A stretch of 64,000 bases of DNA from contig WIXG01000221.1 in the NCBI GenBank assembly GCA_009869945.1, positions 62,001-126,000 on the forward strand. Direction: 5' to 3'. The translations under genes were made by a program, and so were the position numbers. The first letter of the stretch is position 1, and each line of letters begins with the position of its first letter. The notes under the pieces are model-generated. The model was not told the origin of the DNA. It did no database searches and was given only the letters and a program-made list of their open reading frames with translations. This DNA is from Mesaphorura yosii (lineage: Eukaryota; Arthropoda; Collembola; Poduromorpha; Tullbergiidae). This document shows, in pieces, positions 46,996 to 57,453 of this stretch.

Positions 46996-47297
46996 TGTGG
47001 ATCGGAAACTTGCGAAATTTTACGAAAATACGGTAACTGTTCTGTACCTCTTGAAAAGAGGGGCACGAATGGTGAGCAACGTGAGCATTCCAGCGTAATA
47101 TGAGCTCAAGGATGAGACGGGTTACATAAATCGTGTATGTCAGTGTAAGAAATGCACTTTCTGAATGCAGTCTCGAGTTGTGTTGTGTCGTTGAGTGGGC
47201 GGAGATCTTCTCGTTCTCAAGTTTCTCAAGAGAACTCAAGTTTGGAGTTTGGACCTCCTTTTTATTATTAAAGCTTATGAACCCCAACTTTTGGGTC
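46996..47297. other. Gap beside the retroelement remnant
   Basis: No coding signal seen on either strand in about 300 bases. Confidence 0.35.
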
Positions 47298-48054
47298 TTA
47301 ACGTTTCAAATGTCTTTTCTCTAACATAATGCATGATTGACTTTGAATGTTCATGTTTTCACATTCAATGGAGCACACCCTTCCACACGGCAGGCTGATG
47401 GTGAATAAATTCATCATTCCAGGATACAGTTGATTTCGACTCCACAGTCGTGTTGCTTCCTTCAGAATTTGATTCCCGATGAGCATTCGACCAGTGATGT
47501 ACGAGATTGCAAAGTTTGTCGATGTGAAGCGCTCTTTGAACAAATCAAAATCCATTTCATGTGTTTCAAGCTGCTTGACAACACCAACCAAATCATTCTT
47601 AAACTCTCCAATCGCCTTCTCAATGTGCTGAATTTTAGTGTCAAGCCGATCAGTCTTTTTTCAGCTTCAGCCATTTCAAAATTGTGCCTATGTCATATTT
47701 GTTTGACACGCCAATGACAAGACCGGTAGTTGCAATTCCTGCAGTCAGGATGACACTTCCAATTGCAAGGCCCGCCAACCATACACCTCTCTTTTGAATT
47801 GTAACTTCTGTGTAGTTCCTTGCAAAACACATGTTTTCAATCTCTGCCATGGCCAGAACATCATGATGAACTGTCTCATTTGAAAGAAGTTCGCATGGTG
47901 ACACCAATTTGACGAGAAGATGCACGTCATAGTGTCCTGTTGTAACTTGCGTGTCGCTCTGCCTCAAAAGAACTGGCTGACTGTTCTTTGTATTAATTGC
48001 TGAAGCTATTGCCAAGAACAGAGCGAGAGTTGGAATCAGCATTATCTTACTCAT
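47298..48054 (-). pseudogene. Env-like (class I fusion-protein-like) frame behind copia RNase H
   Basis: From Met at 48054 the sequence opens with a signal-peptide-like run (MLIPTLALFLAIASA), then about 70 residues with two cysteines and two N-glycosylation sequons. A dibasic QKRG site follows (Lys-Arg at about 47793-47788). Directly behind it is a Gly/Ala-rich hydrophobic stretch of about 26 residues, as in a fusion peptide. After a one-base frameshift near 47650 a heptad-repeat region follows, then a segment with clustered cysteines, ending at 47298. No C-terminal membrane anchor is visible, so the frame is broken and truncated. The order signal, cleavage site, fusion-peptide-like stretch, coiled coil is that of class I viral fusion proteins. 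The identification is inference from architecture. Confidence 0.5.
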
Positions 48055-48740
48055 TTTCAATGAACGTTGAAGCATCTGCTTCGCATGTGGCTTTCCTTTG
48101 GCTTGCTCGGCCTCCTTGCCGATCAAATTCTGATGTGATTCCATGTCTTGCTGTTTGGCTTTCTGTAGTGGCTTTGTCAGAATGTCAGCAAGTTGTTGTG
48201 TTGTCGGGACATACTTGACAGTGATTTCTTTCTTCTCAATCAGTTCACGAGTGAAATGATACTTCACCTCGATGTGCTTTGACCGCTTATGAAATTCAGG
48301 ATTGTGCGCGAGCTTTATTGCGCTCTGATTGTCAATTCTGATTTCACTTGGTCCAGTCAGGCCAATCTCATTCAGAAATCTTCTCAACCAACTGATGCTC
48401 GTGCCGCGGACGCAAGAGCAACGTATTCGGCTTCCGTCGAAGAAAGGGCAATGATCGGTTGCTTCTGACTCGACCACGAAATGAGACCCTTTCCCAGAAA
48501 AAAAATGAAACCACCGGTTGACTTTCTCTGAATCTTACAGCCCGCGTAATCCGAGTCGCTGTACCCGGTGAGAGCGAGGTCTCGAACTGGCTGGTAGCAA
48601 AGTCCGAAATCACACGTGCCTTTCAGGTAGCGGAGCACGTGCTTGGCTCCTGTCCAGTGAGTTTCATCATAACTATTCATGAATTGAGCAAGTCTTCACA
48701 CTGCATACGCGATTTCTGGTCTTGTCCGTACAAAGACATC
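47298..48740 (-). mobile_element. Copia-type retroelement remnant (RT end, RNase H, env-like frame)
   Basis: The minus strand reads the end of a copia-type polyprotein. TRPEIAYAV and HWTGAKHVLRYLKGT are the RT/RNase H linker, SDSDYAGC and SSTEAEYVAL are RNase H, and KYVPTTQQLADILTKPL is its last block. A TGA replaces a Ser codon near 48700 and a one-base frameshift lies near 48395. Everything upstream (gag, protease, integrase, most of RT) is absent, and no LTR was recognised. Unusually, the frame does not stop after RNase H but runs into the env-like frame described in the next entry. Confidence 0.85.
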
Positions 48741-48819
48741 TTAGAGACTCTTAGACACAGGACAAACATCCGGTGTCCCTAATTTATCTCTACCTACTTG
48801 ACGCACCATGATAAGGCCA

Positions 48820-49437
48820 GGACAGGGACAGAGACAAAGGACAGGACACGGTTTGTGTGTCCTTCTTTTTTGTGTCTGTCCTCATCTCTCTTCGGGCAAG
48901 GACAGGACAGGGACAAAGACAAAGGACAGGACACGGTTTGTGTGTCCTTTTTTGTGTCTGTCCTCATCCCTCTTCGGGCAAGGACAGGACAGGGACAAAG
49001 ACAAAGGACAGGACACGGTTTGTGTGTCCTTCTTTTTTGTGTCTGTCCTCATCCCTGTGCGGGCAAGGCCAGGACAAGGACAGAGGCAAAGGACAGGACA
49101 CGAGACGAGTGTTCCAGAGCCTCTTGTCTGTCCTGATCCTTGTCCGGACAAGGACAAGACAGGGACAAAGACAAGGGACAGGAAACAGTTTGGGTGTCCT
49201 TCTTTTTTGTGTCTGTCCTGATCCCTGTCCGGACAAGGACAGGACAGGGGCCGAGACAAAGGACAGGACACGAGACGAGTGCTCCAGAAGCTCTTGTCTG
49301 TACTGGTCCCTGCCCGGACAAGGACAGGACAGAAACAAAGACAAAGGCCAGGAGACGGTTTGGGTGTCCTTCTTTTTCGTGTCTGCGCTGATCCCTGTCT
49401 GGACAAGGGACAGGACATGAGAATCTCTTGTCTGGGC
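48820..49437 (+). repeat. About 85-bp minisatellite, seven units
   Basis: Units begin GGGACAAAGACAAAGGACAG and include TTTTTTGTGTCTGTCCT and GGGCAAGGACAGG. Unit starts near 48825, 48910, 48992, 49078, 49161, 49247 and 49332 give lengths of about 82-87. Two unit subtypes occur: one with GGTTTGTGTGTCCTTC, the other with GAGACGAGTGTTCCAG. Because stops are absent, long ORFs exist in several frames on both strands; these are artefacts of the repeat. Confidence 0.9.
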
Positions 49438-49475
49438 TGATCTTGCAATCATTTTAGTAAAATATGTAACCTAAG

Positions 49476-49826
49476 CGAGATAGGGAAATAAGACAGCGTT
49501 TTTCCATAATCCCCAAACCTAACCTAACCTAACCTAACCTTGTTACCTAACCTAACCTAACCTAACCTTGTTACCTAACCTAACCTAACCTTGTTACCTA
49601 ACCTAACCTAACCTAACCTTGTTACCTAACCTAACCTAACCTAACTTCTCAACTTCTCAATTCGTCACTTCGTCCCATTGTCAATTTCTCAGTTTGTCCG
49701 TTTGTCAGTTGTCAATTTGTCAAATTTTGAATTTGTCAAGTTTTGGGTTTGGGTTTCTTAGGTTAAAATAGGTGGGGTTGCTCGGTACTCCCTATTACCT
49801 AATCTAACCTAACCTAACCTAGCCAA
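49476..49826 (+). repeat. Telomere-type CCTAA array with conserved flank
   Basis: The flank GAGATAGGGAAATAAGACAG and TTTTTCCATAATCCCC is followed from about 49515 by CCTAA repeats. The array is not uniform: blocks of three or four CCTAA units are separated by CCTTGTTA four times, forming a higher-order unit of about 25-35 bases. A second, shorter patch lies at 49797-49826. CCTAA/TTAGG is the usual arthropod telomere repeat, and here it is interstitial. Confidence 0.9.
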
Positions 49827-50255
49827 GGTTTACCTCAATCCTAGTTCCCTCGTCTGTCTGTTGGCAAAATGAATTCTCGCTTAAATGCTTACGATTCACG
49901 ATATGGTTTACACAATAATTAACGCATGCTGATAAAACTCTTCTCATGGCCAATCAAGTGTATGCTGTCCACTCCATCACTAAATCTTTTTATCATCAGA
50001 AATCAGAAACCATCCAGTTGGAATGCTCAATATAAATGGGTAGCTAGCACCTGCTTCAAAAAAGCCTTGTATTTCTATCAGTCCACAAGAATTCAGGTTC
50101 GTGATTCTGGCTTCCGCCAAATTCCTTCACTGGATAAAAACCGGCCACGTATTCAACTTGTATAGTGAACATTCTTATTCGTATTCGTAACTAAAACCAG
50201 TTGTATCCAGATCCGTGACTGAGCTTGGAGCCTGTAGTTGGACAGAGTTCGCAAT

Positions 50256-51590
50256 ATGGCACCAACCCAAGGACGTCAACACAACTCCCACGACATTTTC
50301 AAGGCTGTAGTCCAAGGATTCGTCAACTTTAACAATCAAGACACAGTTTTATTGACCAAATACCAACCAAAAGGGAACCTAGGAGATCAACAGCGGCTGT
50401 ACCTTTTGCACGATAATCGCATATTCTCCTTCGCTCTCCCAATTGGTGCTGATGAACGTGAAGATGTTGAAAAGACGAATAATGAAGCTCGTCGGATGAT
50501 TCTCAGTTTAATCACGACACCAAAGTTTGGTCTGCTGGCTTCGACCTACATATTCTTTCGTCTGCTGGATAACGCCTTGCTGTTTGCATTCTTCCTAGTC
50601 TCCATAATGAACAGCGGGATTCCCATGTTTCCCTACGAAAATGAGGTCGCATTGTTTGCGACAATTAGCGTCGAATTGTTCTACACCATAATTGTCCAGA
50701 CACAACGCTTCTGGTTCCTCCATCGTCTTCATCTCTGCATTGGTTTGATATTCTACGCTGTTTATGCAGGATTAATATGGAATGGTGGTTGGACAGGAGA
50801 ATACGAGGGAGATGAGATGAAGTTGATAGAGTACGGGTTTTGGACGAGATTGACAGCTTTCTTGGTGGAAGAATAGGTGGACATCGCTCTCGATATGGTG
50901 CTCCACAATGACATTCTATGGCTTGATCAATTACGACTTGCTAAGTTGAAATCAATTGCTGCCGGAGTTGCTGGGCAGAGGCATCAAGCTGATGTTGAAC
51001 CTCCATCCAACATTAAAGAAAGGGTCAAGGCATACAAAGAAAAGGTCGAGGCATACTTTGATGTGTCCAATTCGGTCCAGATGCCTGATGATATTGAATA
51101 CAAAGGATCGTTTTTTGCGTGGGTTGCCCACTCTACAACGACAGGCGACGAGAGTGCCTGGAGAATGGACGCTTTTAGTAAACCCTCCATCGTAATCATT
51201 CTTTCTCCAGCCGTAACTGTTTCTCTTCCCCTTCTGCTTTGCATTGTGGTCGTATGTCTCTTTGCAATTCTAATCATGGTTTTTTTCAGTATTCCATTCA
51301 TTATTTGGCATAGACTGTTCCGGAAGAGCAAGAACAACGAATGTCGGATGGGGTTTTACTTTTGTTCAGTTTGTATGATAGTCCTCCTTTCACCAGCGAT
51401 ACTAATTTCGATCCCAATTCTAATGGTTATTGTGGTTCTGTGTCTCTGTGTATTTGCACTCATGCTTTTGCTCAGTATTCCGTTCACCATTTTCCATCAA
51501 TTCACCAAGACCAAGGAGACTGACAAGTCTTGGTTCTGGAAAGCAGTGGAGGGTATCAAGAAATTACTCCGGGAAATGTCCGGATTTTAA
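50256..51590 (+). pseudogene. Multi-pass membrane protein with one in-frame TAG
   Basis: One frame runs 444 codons from ATG 50256 to TAA and is interrupted only by TAG at 50874-50876. The N-terminal half has about four helices (YIFFRLLDNALLFAFFLVSI, LCIGLIFYAVYAGLIW and two more). The C-terminal half holds two similar long hydrophobic segments: SPAVTVSLPLLLCIVVVCLF with FSIPFIIWHRL, then SPAILISIPILMVIVVLCLC with LSIPFTIFHQF. These look like an internal duplication. Family unknown; chemoreceptor relatives are possible. AATAAA at 51688-51693 fits its 3' end. It is either a recent pseudogene or a readthrough gene. Confidence 0.55.
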
Positions 51591-51943
51591 GAAAACGGCA
51601 CTGTCCTTGAATCTTCCTTGTTTCTAGATTTAGATTTGATTTCAAAGTATAAATGTTGAGAAATTGGATTGATAATGACCAAGATAAATAAAACAAATTT
51701 CAATATCACAGAGAATCATGTCAATAAAACCTAAATTTACAATTTTAATTTTTAAAACCAAAAACTAATCCTTGGTAAGAGACCTGATGGAATCTTACAA
51801 AGTTCCACGGGAGAGTATTCCGGCTTGTCACCTTCGAAGAAACTATTTTCAGTAAGAGTATTTCATAGATAGTTCATGTATTTCCGTTCGTAGCTGGTAG
51901 ATAGTAGCCCTTGGGTCCCAAGCTATAGATTTGTCTTTGTCGC

Positions 51944-52150
51944 TTTACTGACGCCACTTTTTACTGGCCCAAGTCATTTTGACGCCGCGCCGACGCCACG
52001 CCATTCGCGGCGCGATGACGCCGAACCCATGACAGTTGGACGCTTTTCTCATCACCGGGACCAAGTCATTTTGACGCAGCGCTGACGCCAGCCCATTCGC
52101 GGCGCGGTGACGCCAAACTCTTCCTTTAACCCAAGTCATACTGACGCCTC
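51944..52150. repeat. GC-rich direct repeats
   Basis: CAAGTCATTTTGACGC followed by GCCATTCGCGGCGCG/CCCATTCGCGGCGCGG occurs twice at a spacing of about 115 bases, with a partial third start near 52131. Short GACGCC and GCGGCGC words recur inside. No coding role seen. Confidence 0.65.
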
Positions 52151-52195
52151 GTTTCTCGGGCCCATCTTCACACCAGACCTAATTCTACTGGCCCT

Positions 52196-52250
52196 ATCAA
52201 ATAACACGGCGATTTTCCTAAAAACCCTAACCTAACCTAACCTAACCTGT
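52196..52250 (+). repeat. CCTAA patch with conserved flank
   Basis: AAATAACACGGCGATTTTCC followed by TAAAAACCCTAACC and three more CCTAA units. The same flank words occur beside the other CCTAA/TTAGG patches of the window. Confidence 0.7.
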
Positions 52251-52254
52251 CCCA

Positions 52255-52545
52255 GGAAGGGTCTACATAAAGTTAAGCGAGCATTTCATGCCGCCCCTTA
52301 GCACTCTCTTCAGCCAGCGATGAAGGCTCCATGGAGGGGTCCGCATAAAGCTAAACGAGCAGTTAAGCCCGCTGTTCAGCACGCACTTCAGCAAGTGAGC
52401 AAACGACCACTCAAGCTAAGGGATGTGGATAAAGTTCAGCGAGCAGTTAAGCGCGCTCTTCCGCGCCGACTTAAGCGCTTGGAGTATTCTGGGTTACGGA
52501 CGGATTGGGTATACAGGTATAGGGAAATAACATTGCGTCCGTAAA
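52255..52545 (+). repeat. Diverged tandem repeats reading as a basic peptide
   Basis: The phrase CATAAAGTTAAGCGAGCA and its variants recur about every 60-110 bases, each time followed by GC-rich CACTTCAGC-like words. A 74-codon ORF (52320-52544) across them is rich in Lys/Arg/Ala; I consider it a by-product of the repeat. Confidence 0.5.
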
Positions 52546-52618
52546 TTACGTGTAAAATAGGGTGAAAAACGCAGGGTGGAAGAGGTCTGATTTTCCCTAA
52601 CACCTAACCTAACCTAAA
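52516..52618 (+). repeat. CCTAA patch with split flank motif
   Basis: TATAGGGAAATAACATTGCG at 52519 is followed about 60 bases later by TTTTCCCTAACACCTAACC, as if the usual flank had been separated by an insertion. Confidence 0.5.
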
Positions 52619-53378
52619 TGTAACTTAGGATTTTTAAGAGCCTTGAGTTTGTTTGATTTTGTGCCCATAACATCTTCATCATTGTCGCTCGTTCCATGCG
52701 AAACCAGATGGCTCATACGAAAGAACAAACAGACGTGATCTCGTCAACCCGAATCCAAGACACCTACAAACATTATATCAAAATGAGTAAATGTGAATGC
52801 ATTTTTTCTGTGAAACCAGTCCTCAAGCAACATCAAGGTCATCTGTGTACGATCTTCTCACTGTAGTCATCACTCTAACGACTTCAGTTTCTCGCAGTTA
52901 ACGATGAAGTACATATATTTGAATTTGAACACAATTAATCAATGTTCGTACTTTTACATCTTTTTGTATCTTATCAAATTCTCTATCGCGTTCCAGCGTA
53001 AGATAAAGAGTGCATTAAATTGCACTTGATTCACGAACACAACATCGACACTTGTGCGTCACGCCAGTCACGAGCCGTTTGACTGATTAACCTGGAAGTA
53101 TACTCGTAAGTTGGCATTACTACTTAGCTATTGTTTGGTCACAGCGCAGTGATCAGCGAGTACAATTTTCCTTTGCTCTAGCCACGGCAGCAGTATCTGA
53201 AATGCCTACAAGGAAGATAAGAATGATTTACCAGAGGCGGCAGCTTTTTTGATTTGGAGAGATGATAAGTCAGCGGCAAGCTGAAATTGTCCGAAGTTGA
53301 ATTTAGATTAAATATTTAGGATGCTCACATCATTCATCAGGTGATGACTTACTTCTTCAGAAGTAAGATATTCAATAG
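52619..53378. other. Region upstream of the helicase exons
   Basis: I searched it for the missing Q and GTGKT motifs of the downstream eIF4A-like gene and found none on the + strand. No other exon seen. Confidence 0.4.
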
Positions 53379-54428
53379 GTCGGAGAGGTGTTCGTGAAGT
53401 TGACCCAGTTCATGAAAGTCAAGTCAGCTGTATACATCGGTGGAACGGGAAAGTCGAGAAAGGAGCACGAAGAATTGGCGCGTCTTGGCATTCAAGTCAT
53501 TATCGGAACGCTGGGACTGTTGGCGAATATAATCCGTGAGTCGATAGTTGATCCCCTCGCACTGAAGATATTTGTCATGGATGAGGCTGATAAAATGTTG
53601 ACAGATGGCTCATTCAGACGTGATCTGAAAACCGTAAGATATGAAAGAAAGTTATATATGCATAATACTTTATCATAGCACTTTACCTGTTCACCTTCAA
53701 AAAGCTGTCGAATTTCGTTAGGTGATTTCGAGTATAGGTTATGGGTCCCCATGCTCAGCTGATCCTGATGTCGGCCACAATGCCCAAAACTGCACTGCGA
53801 TACGCTACGGAAATCACGAGGAATGCAAAACAATTTCTGATTCCAAGCTACCAACTTACTCTTGAAGGAATCAAACAGTTTTATGTTAATGTTGGAGACA
53901 ATGACGATGCCAAACTGGACACTCTGCACGAACTGCTGCCAATTGTAGCACGGAAGCATACTCTCGTTTTCTGCAATAGTCGCAAGAGAGTTCGATCACT
54001 GTTCCAGAAGCTAATTGATCGCGGACATGTGGTCGGGTCGATTGAAGGGGAGCAACAGCAGTCCAGCCGGCTGTCGATTCTGGATCGCTTCAGAAGGTCT
54101 GCGGTCAGCACGTTGATTGCGTCTGAGTTGCTGGGTCGTAGAATTGACGTGCAACAAGTGTTCGTTGTCATCAACTACGATTTGCCGGACAAAATGGAGG
54201 AATATATTCACAGGTGAAGCACTCGGATCATTCAATTGTGAGGTCAACAGGTAACATATTAATATAATATTCTTACGCAGAGTTGGAGGAGCTGGCCGCT
54301 ACTGCCGTAACGGAATTGCAATCACCTTTGTGACAGATCAGTCTCAGGAGCGCATAGCCGATTTGGAAAATTTTTACCAGACGAAGATTGATCCGATGAC
54401 CGCGAACATTGCAGATTACATTGTTTGA
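53379..54428 (+). pseudogene. eIF4A-like DEAD-box helicase lacking its ATP-binding exon
   Basis: Exons 53379-53633, 53738-54213 and 54281-54428 join in frame to 292 aa, GT-AG throughout, with AATAAA at 54500. IGGTGKSRKEHEELA is the GG region, MDEADKML motif II, SATMP motif III, and LTLEGIKQFYVNV and VVINYDLPD match eIF4A closely. The protein starts only after motif I; no upstream exon with the Q or GKT motif was found. Motif Ib reads TLGL instead of TPGR. Motif VI reads HRVGGAGR instead of HRIGRGGR, losing an Arg needed for ATP hydrolysis. So although the splicing is intact, ATP-driven helicase activity is unlikely. It may be a degenerate paralogue of translation factor eIF4A. Confidence 0.75.
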
Positions 54429-54599
54429 ATGTGTGTTAAAAAACAATCCACTTTCCTAATTTCATTTAATTATTTTCTATTTGTTAATATTGTCAATGAA
54501 ATAAAACGAGGCATTATCAGAGAATCTGTTACAATGCACCCGGGAGAATGTCTACCAGATAAGATGAATGGGGTCATGCTGCGAACTCATGTGGTATCC

Positions 54600-54783
54600 A
54601 GGTAGTAGCGTACATTTGCCCGGACTACATTAATTGCACAGTTGGACGCGGAGGGCGATATGGCGGTAAAGGAATTTCAATTACGTGGTTGGCTAACTGG
54701 AAGGTCGAGATAGAAGGTGTGTCAGATTTGGAATGCTTCTATCAGACGAAGATCAACCTGATGCCACGGGATATTTCAAACTA
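54600..54783 (+). pseudogene. Second, truncated copy of the helicase C-terminus
   Basis: VGRGGRYGGKGISITW, then FYQTKINLMPRDISNYA, repeats the last exon of the gene just upstream (which has FYQTKIDPMTANIADYI). This copy keeps the VGRGGR wording of motif VI, and an insertion of about ten residues separates the two blocks. It has no start or preceding exon, and it ends at the inverted repeat at 54785. Confidence 0.7.
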
Positions 54784-54784
54784 T

Positions 54785-54832
54785 GCGACACGACTCCGAC
54801 ATGATCCCGACCCGGTGTCGGAGTCGTGTCGC
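54785..54832. repeat. Perfect 16-bp inverted repeat
   Basis: GCGACACGACTCCGAC at 54785-54800 is exactly complementary to 54817-54832 across a 16-base loop. Variants of its words (TCGTGTCACGA, GTCATGACATGATG) continue to about 54915. Probably repeat-derived. Confidence 0.8.
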
Positions 54833-55195
54833 GAGAAGTTGGGTCCAAGCGTTCTTGACATCGTGTCACGATATGACCCAGACACCACCCGTGACTCCCT
54901 GTCATGACATGATGCCACGAGAACATTTTCCGGTTCAAATCGTTCATGAAACTTATGTTTTACCCCCACGAAAGCCCATTTTTCAGGACAATAATAGTAT
55001 GCGCAAAATCTATAAACATTTGAATTGTAAGCTCCTCTTAACCTTGCGATAAGTCCGACAGCCTAAGCGCCTTTCTCGGTTGTTAAAAAAGAAAATGTCA
55101 GAACTCATAGACCGGAGACCCTCCAGCCACAAAACACAATGCCAGACCTCCTAAATCGGGGACCCGGCTTCACAAAACGTTGATGCTGAAGCCCA

Positions 55196-55305
55196 GTGTA
55201 AGAATTGAACATGGAGTGCTAGTGGCTCTTACTGAATAACATGAGCCACTAGCCGTTAACATTGCGTTTTCTCCTAAAACCCTAACCTAACTTAACCTAA
55301 CTGCC
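55196..55305 (+). repeat. CCTAA patch with conserved flank
   Basis: AACATTGCGTTTTCTCCTAA then ACCCTAACCTAACTTAACC. The preceding 60 bases (GAATAACATGAGCCACTAGC) resemble, in reverse, the sequence beyond the TTAGG patch at 61405. Confidence 0.65.
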
Positions 55306-55860
55306 ACCAGAGCCGGGTATGGAACTCATCTTCCACGAAGCTTTCTGCCATATTCGACTGCGAAAATATAGATATGGCATGAGACTTCAGTTCTAAGCTC
55401 ACCAGATTAAAGTACATGAAACAAAATGAGGGAATAGAGAGAAGTGCCGACGCGAACTTTGGTACTCTAAAACAAAACTTAGACACTTACCAAAATGTAC
55501 TACAATTTGATCAGCACGGAATCCGGTCAATTTCAAAGTGGCAGATATTTGTCTGGCTTCACGTCGTTTAACTCGACACGTTCTTGTGGGCTGCGTGCAA
55601 AAATATACATGAATTATGATTATGTATTTAATGCCAATATTAAAACCAAGCTGTGGAATGTTATAGTTTTGAAACTGCTGATAGCATTGTTTTCTCCGTC
55701 GCCTTTTGTTCCAGAAATGTAATCGGTCATAAAAGAGCTCGAGAGCGTCCTGCTATTATCTAATAAGTTATTCCTGATAAGGAAAATCGCATACACAGAC
55801 AGCGAAATATTATTATCCATGCTCAACGAACAAATAAATGCTTTTCGGCTAGTGTATGGC

Positions 55861-56926
55861 TTATCCATTGTTCAATTGTTCCGCGACAGTTTCATTAATT
55901 TTATATTTTAGCAAATAAACTGCTCGAATATATTTCAGATAAGCGGTACTGGATTGGTAAAGCTCTAACTGCTTTCTATCACCCAAAAGAACCTTCACCG
56001 CTTGGGCTCTTAAAGGAGCGTCTATACTACCTTCAATCATGACAAAGCTTGGTGGGACTGACACCTGCCCTTCCGTAGTGCTTACCGCCATTCCATGGTG
56101 GACACTTCGAATAAAGAGAATTAACGCTGGCGCATCACTGCCGTCGTCAACGTACGATGTTAGACGTAAGATCTGGTAACACTCCTTGCATGATGGGAGG
56201 TCTGGTAAATTCAACAACGCCGGGCCTGACGCGAAGCGATGAGTTCCTGTTCCGGGATTGCTCCTCGCTTCCACTTTCGAAGTAGAAAATATTTTGTATC
56301 CACTCTCCGCCACATCCTGAAGTTTGTCGGGGACATGCGGGATTACTTGCTTGATCATGAGTGCTGCCATTATTCCTGAATAACCATTTGATAAAACTAC
56401 CGTGCCTAGCAACCATACGGTCAGAACCAAAACAAATCGAGTACTGACAAGGCGGCCGGAGAACCCTTGCCCAAGTAATGTTCCAAAGAGTGTCACGGTA
56501 CAGGTGAAGGTTTCGTTGCAATCGGATTTAATTTCCCTCTGAAGGGTGGGATACGAGATGACGAGACCAATGATGGAGACAAAAGTGAGGACCCAGGTGG
56601 CCTTGTCCATGGCTGTCAGCAATGCATTGATGTTGGATTCAGCAATGTATCCCTTGTCGAGTACAATGAAGAACCTGAATGTCACGATGTCGACCTGCAG
56701 TATTTCAGTGCCGTGTCTTCCTCCTATGTACCCTATGTTGCCAACAATGTTATTCTCAATGAAGTTACCAAACATTTCGTGATGGTATTCTCGATGTTCC
56801 ATTGGACTGTAGGTCACGTTTGAAATTTGTTTCAGTTGTAAAAGGAGGCAGGGGAAGCGTGAGAGGAAAACATGGTCACCTCCAAGAAAATAATCCATCT
56901 TGTTTCCACATTCTGTTCGCCTGTAC
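55861..56926 (-). CDS. Ionotropic-receptor-like channel, 3' exon
   Basis: The open frame covers 345 codons from Met 56898 to TGA near 55861. A TACAG acceptor at about 56927 would extend it by nine codons, so the Met is probably internal and 5' exons are missing. The iGluR/IR channel core is clear: first helix (WVLTFVSIIGLVISY), pore loop (FGTLLGQGFSG) and second helix (VLVLTVWLLGTVVLSNGYSG). A second ligand-binding lobe (YKIFSTSKVEAR ... PPSFVMIEGS) follows, then the region of the last helix (LKYIRAVYLLKY). The SYTANLAAF motif of glutamate receptors is replaced by SNGYSGIMAAL, as expected in divergent arthropod IRs, which act as ligand-gated cation channels in sensory neurons. No 5' exon was found between 56930 and 57060. 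Confidence 0.75.
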
Positions 56927-57069
56927 CTAGCTTAATTCCCTCGCATGTACGTGCAGAGACAATGACCCGCTACTAACCTTCCGCTAGTAGTATTATAGTT
57001 GGTATTTATATTTATTGAACTATTTCCTCACTAATTACAGATACAGTAAGTGAAACCTGGCCGGACGCT

Positions 57070-57453
57070 ATAACCAGTAATAAACCTATTCTCGAGCTAG
57101 TTGGACAAAACAGGGTCCTAATTTATACCCATACGCTGAATAGAATTCTGTCAATTGTTGGCGATCGACCGGTGGCCATTTACTCAATCAATGGAAAGAA
57201 ACGGAGCGGCAAATCGTTCTTGATGAATCAATTCTTGAGGTATTTGCAATTTGGCCGCACAAACCCAAACGACTGGGTTGAGCAACCCTCGCCTAAAACT
57301 TTCACTTGGCGTGGTGGCTTAAAACGGGGTGCAACTTTGGTCGGAAGTTCACTTTGTGCGGGTAGGAAGTCATGAGGTAGCTGTCGTTCTTTTGGATGCA
57401 CAAGGATTATTTGATGAGCAGACGGAAATGAAGGGAAATGCGGTAGTCTTCGG
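57070..57453 (+). pseudogene. Atlastin/GBP-like GTPase fragment cut at a TTAGG patch
   Basis: LIYTHTLNRILSIVGDRPVA leads into the P-loop GKKRSGKSFLMNQFLRYL, then FTWRGG, which match the N-terminal GTPase domain of atlastins (G-x-x-R-x-GKSF; FSWRGG). A one-base loss near 57352 shifts the frame. VAVVLLDAQGLFDEQ continues it and corresponds to the LLMDTQG motif. Coding resemblance ends at CTTCGGTTAGG, exactly where TTAGG repeats begin. The remaining GTPase domain and the membrane helices are absent. In life such proteins fuse ER membranes. Confidence 0.8.

Noticed and set aside
48882-49448. 188-codon ORF in the minisatellite
   Set aside because: It exists only because the 85-bp repeat lacks stops; several frames on both strands are open alike.
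49476-49826. A chromosome end
   Set aside because: The CCTAA array is short and interrupted, with unique and coding DNA on both sides, so it is interstitial.
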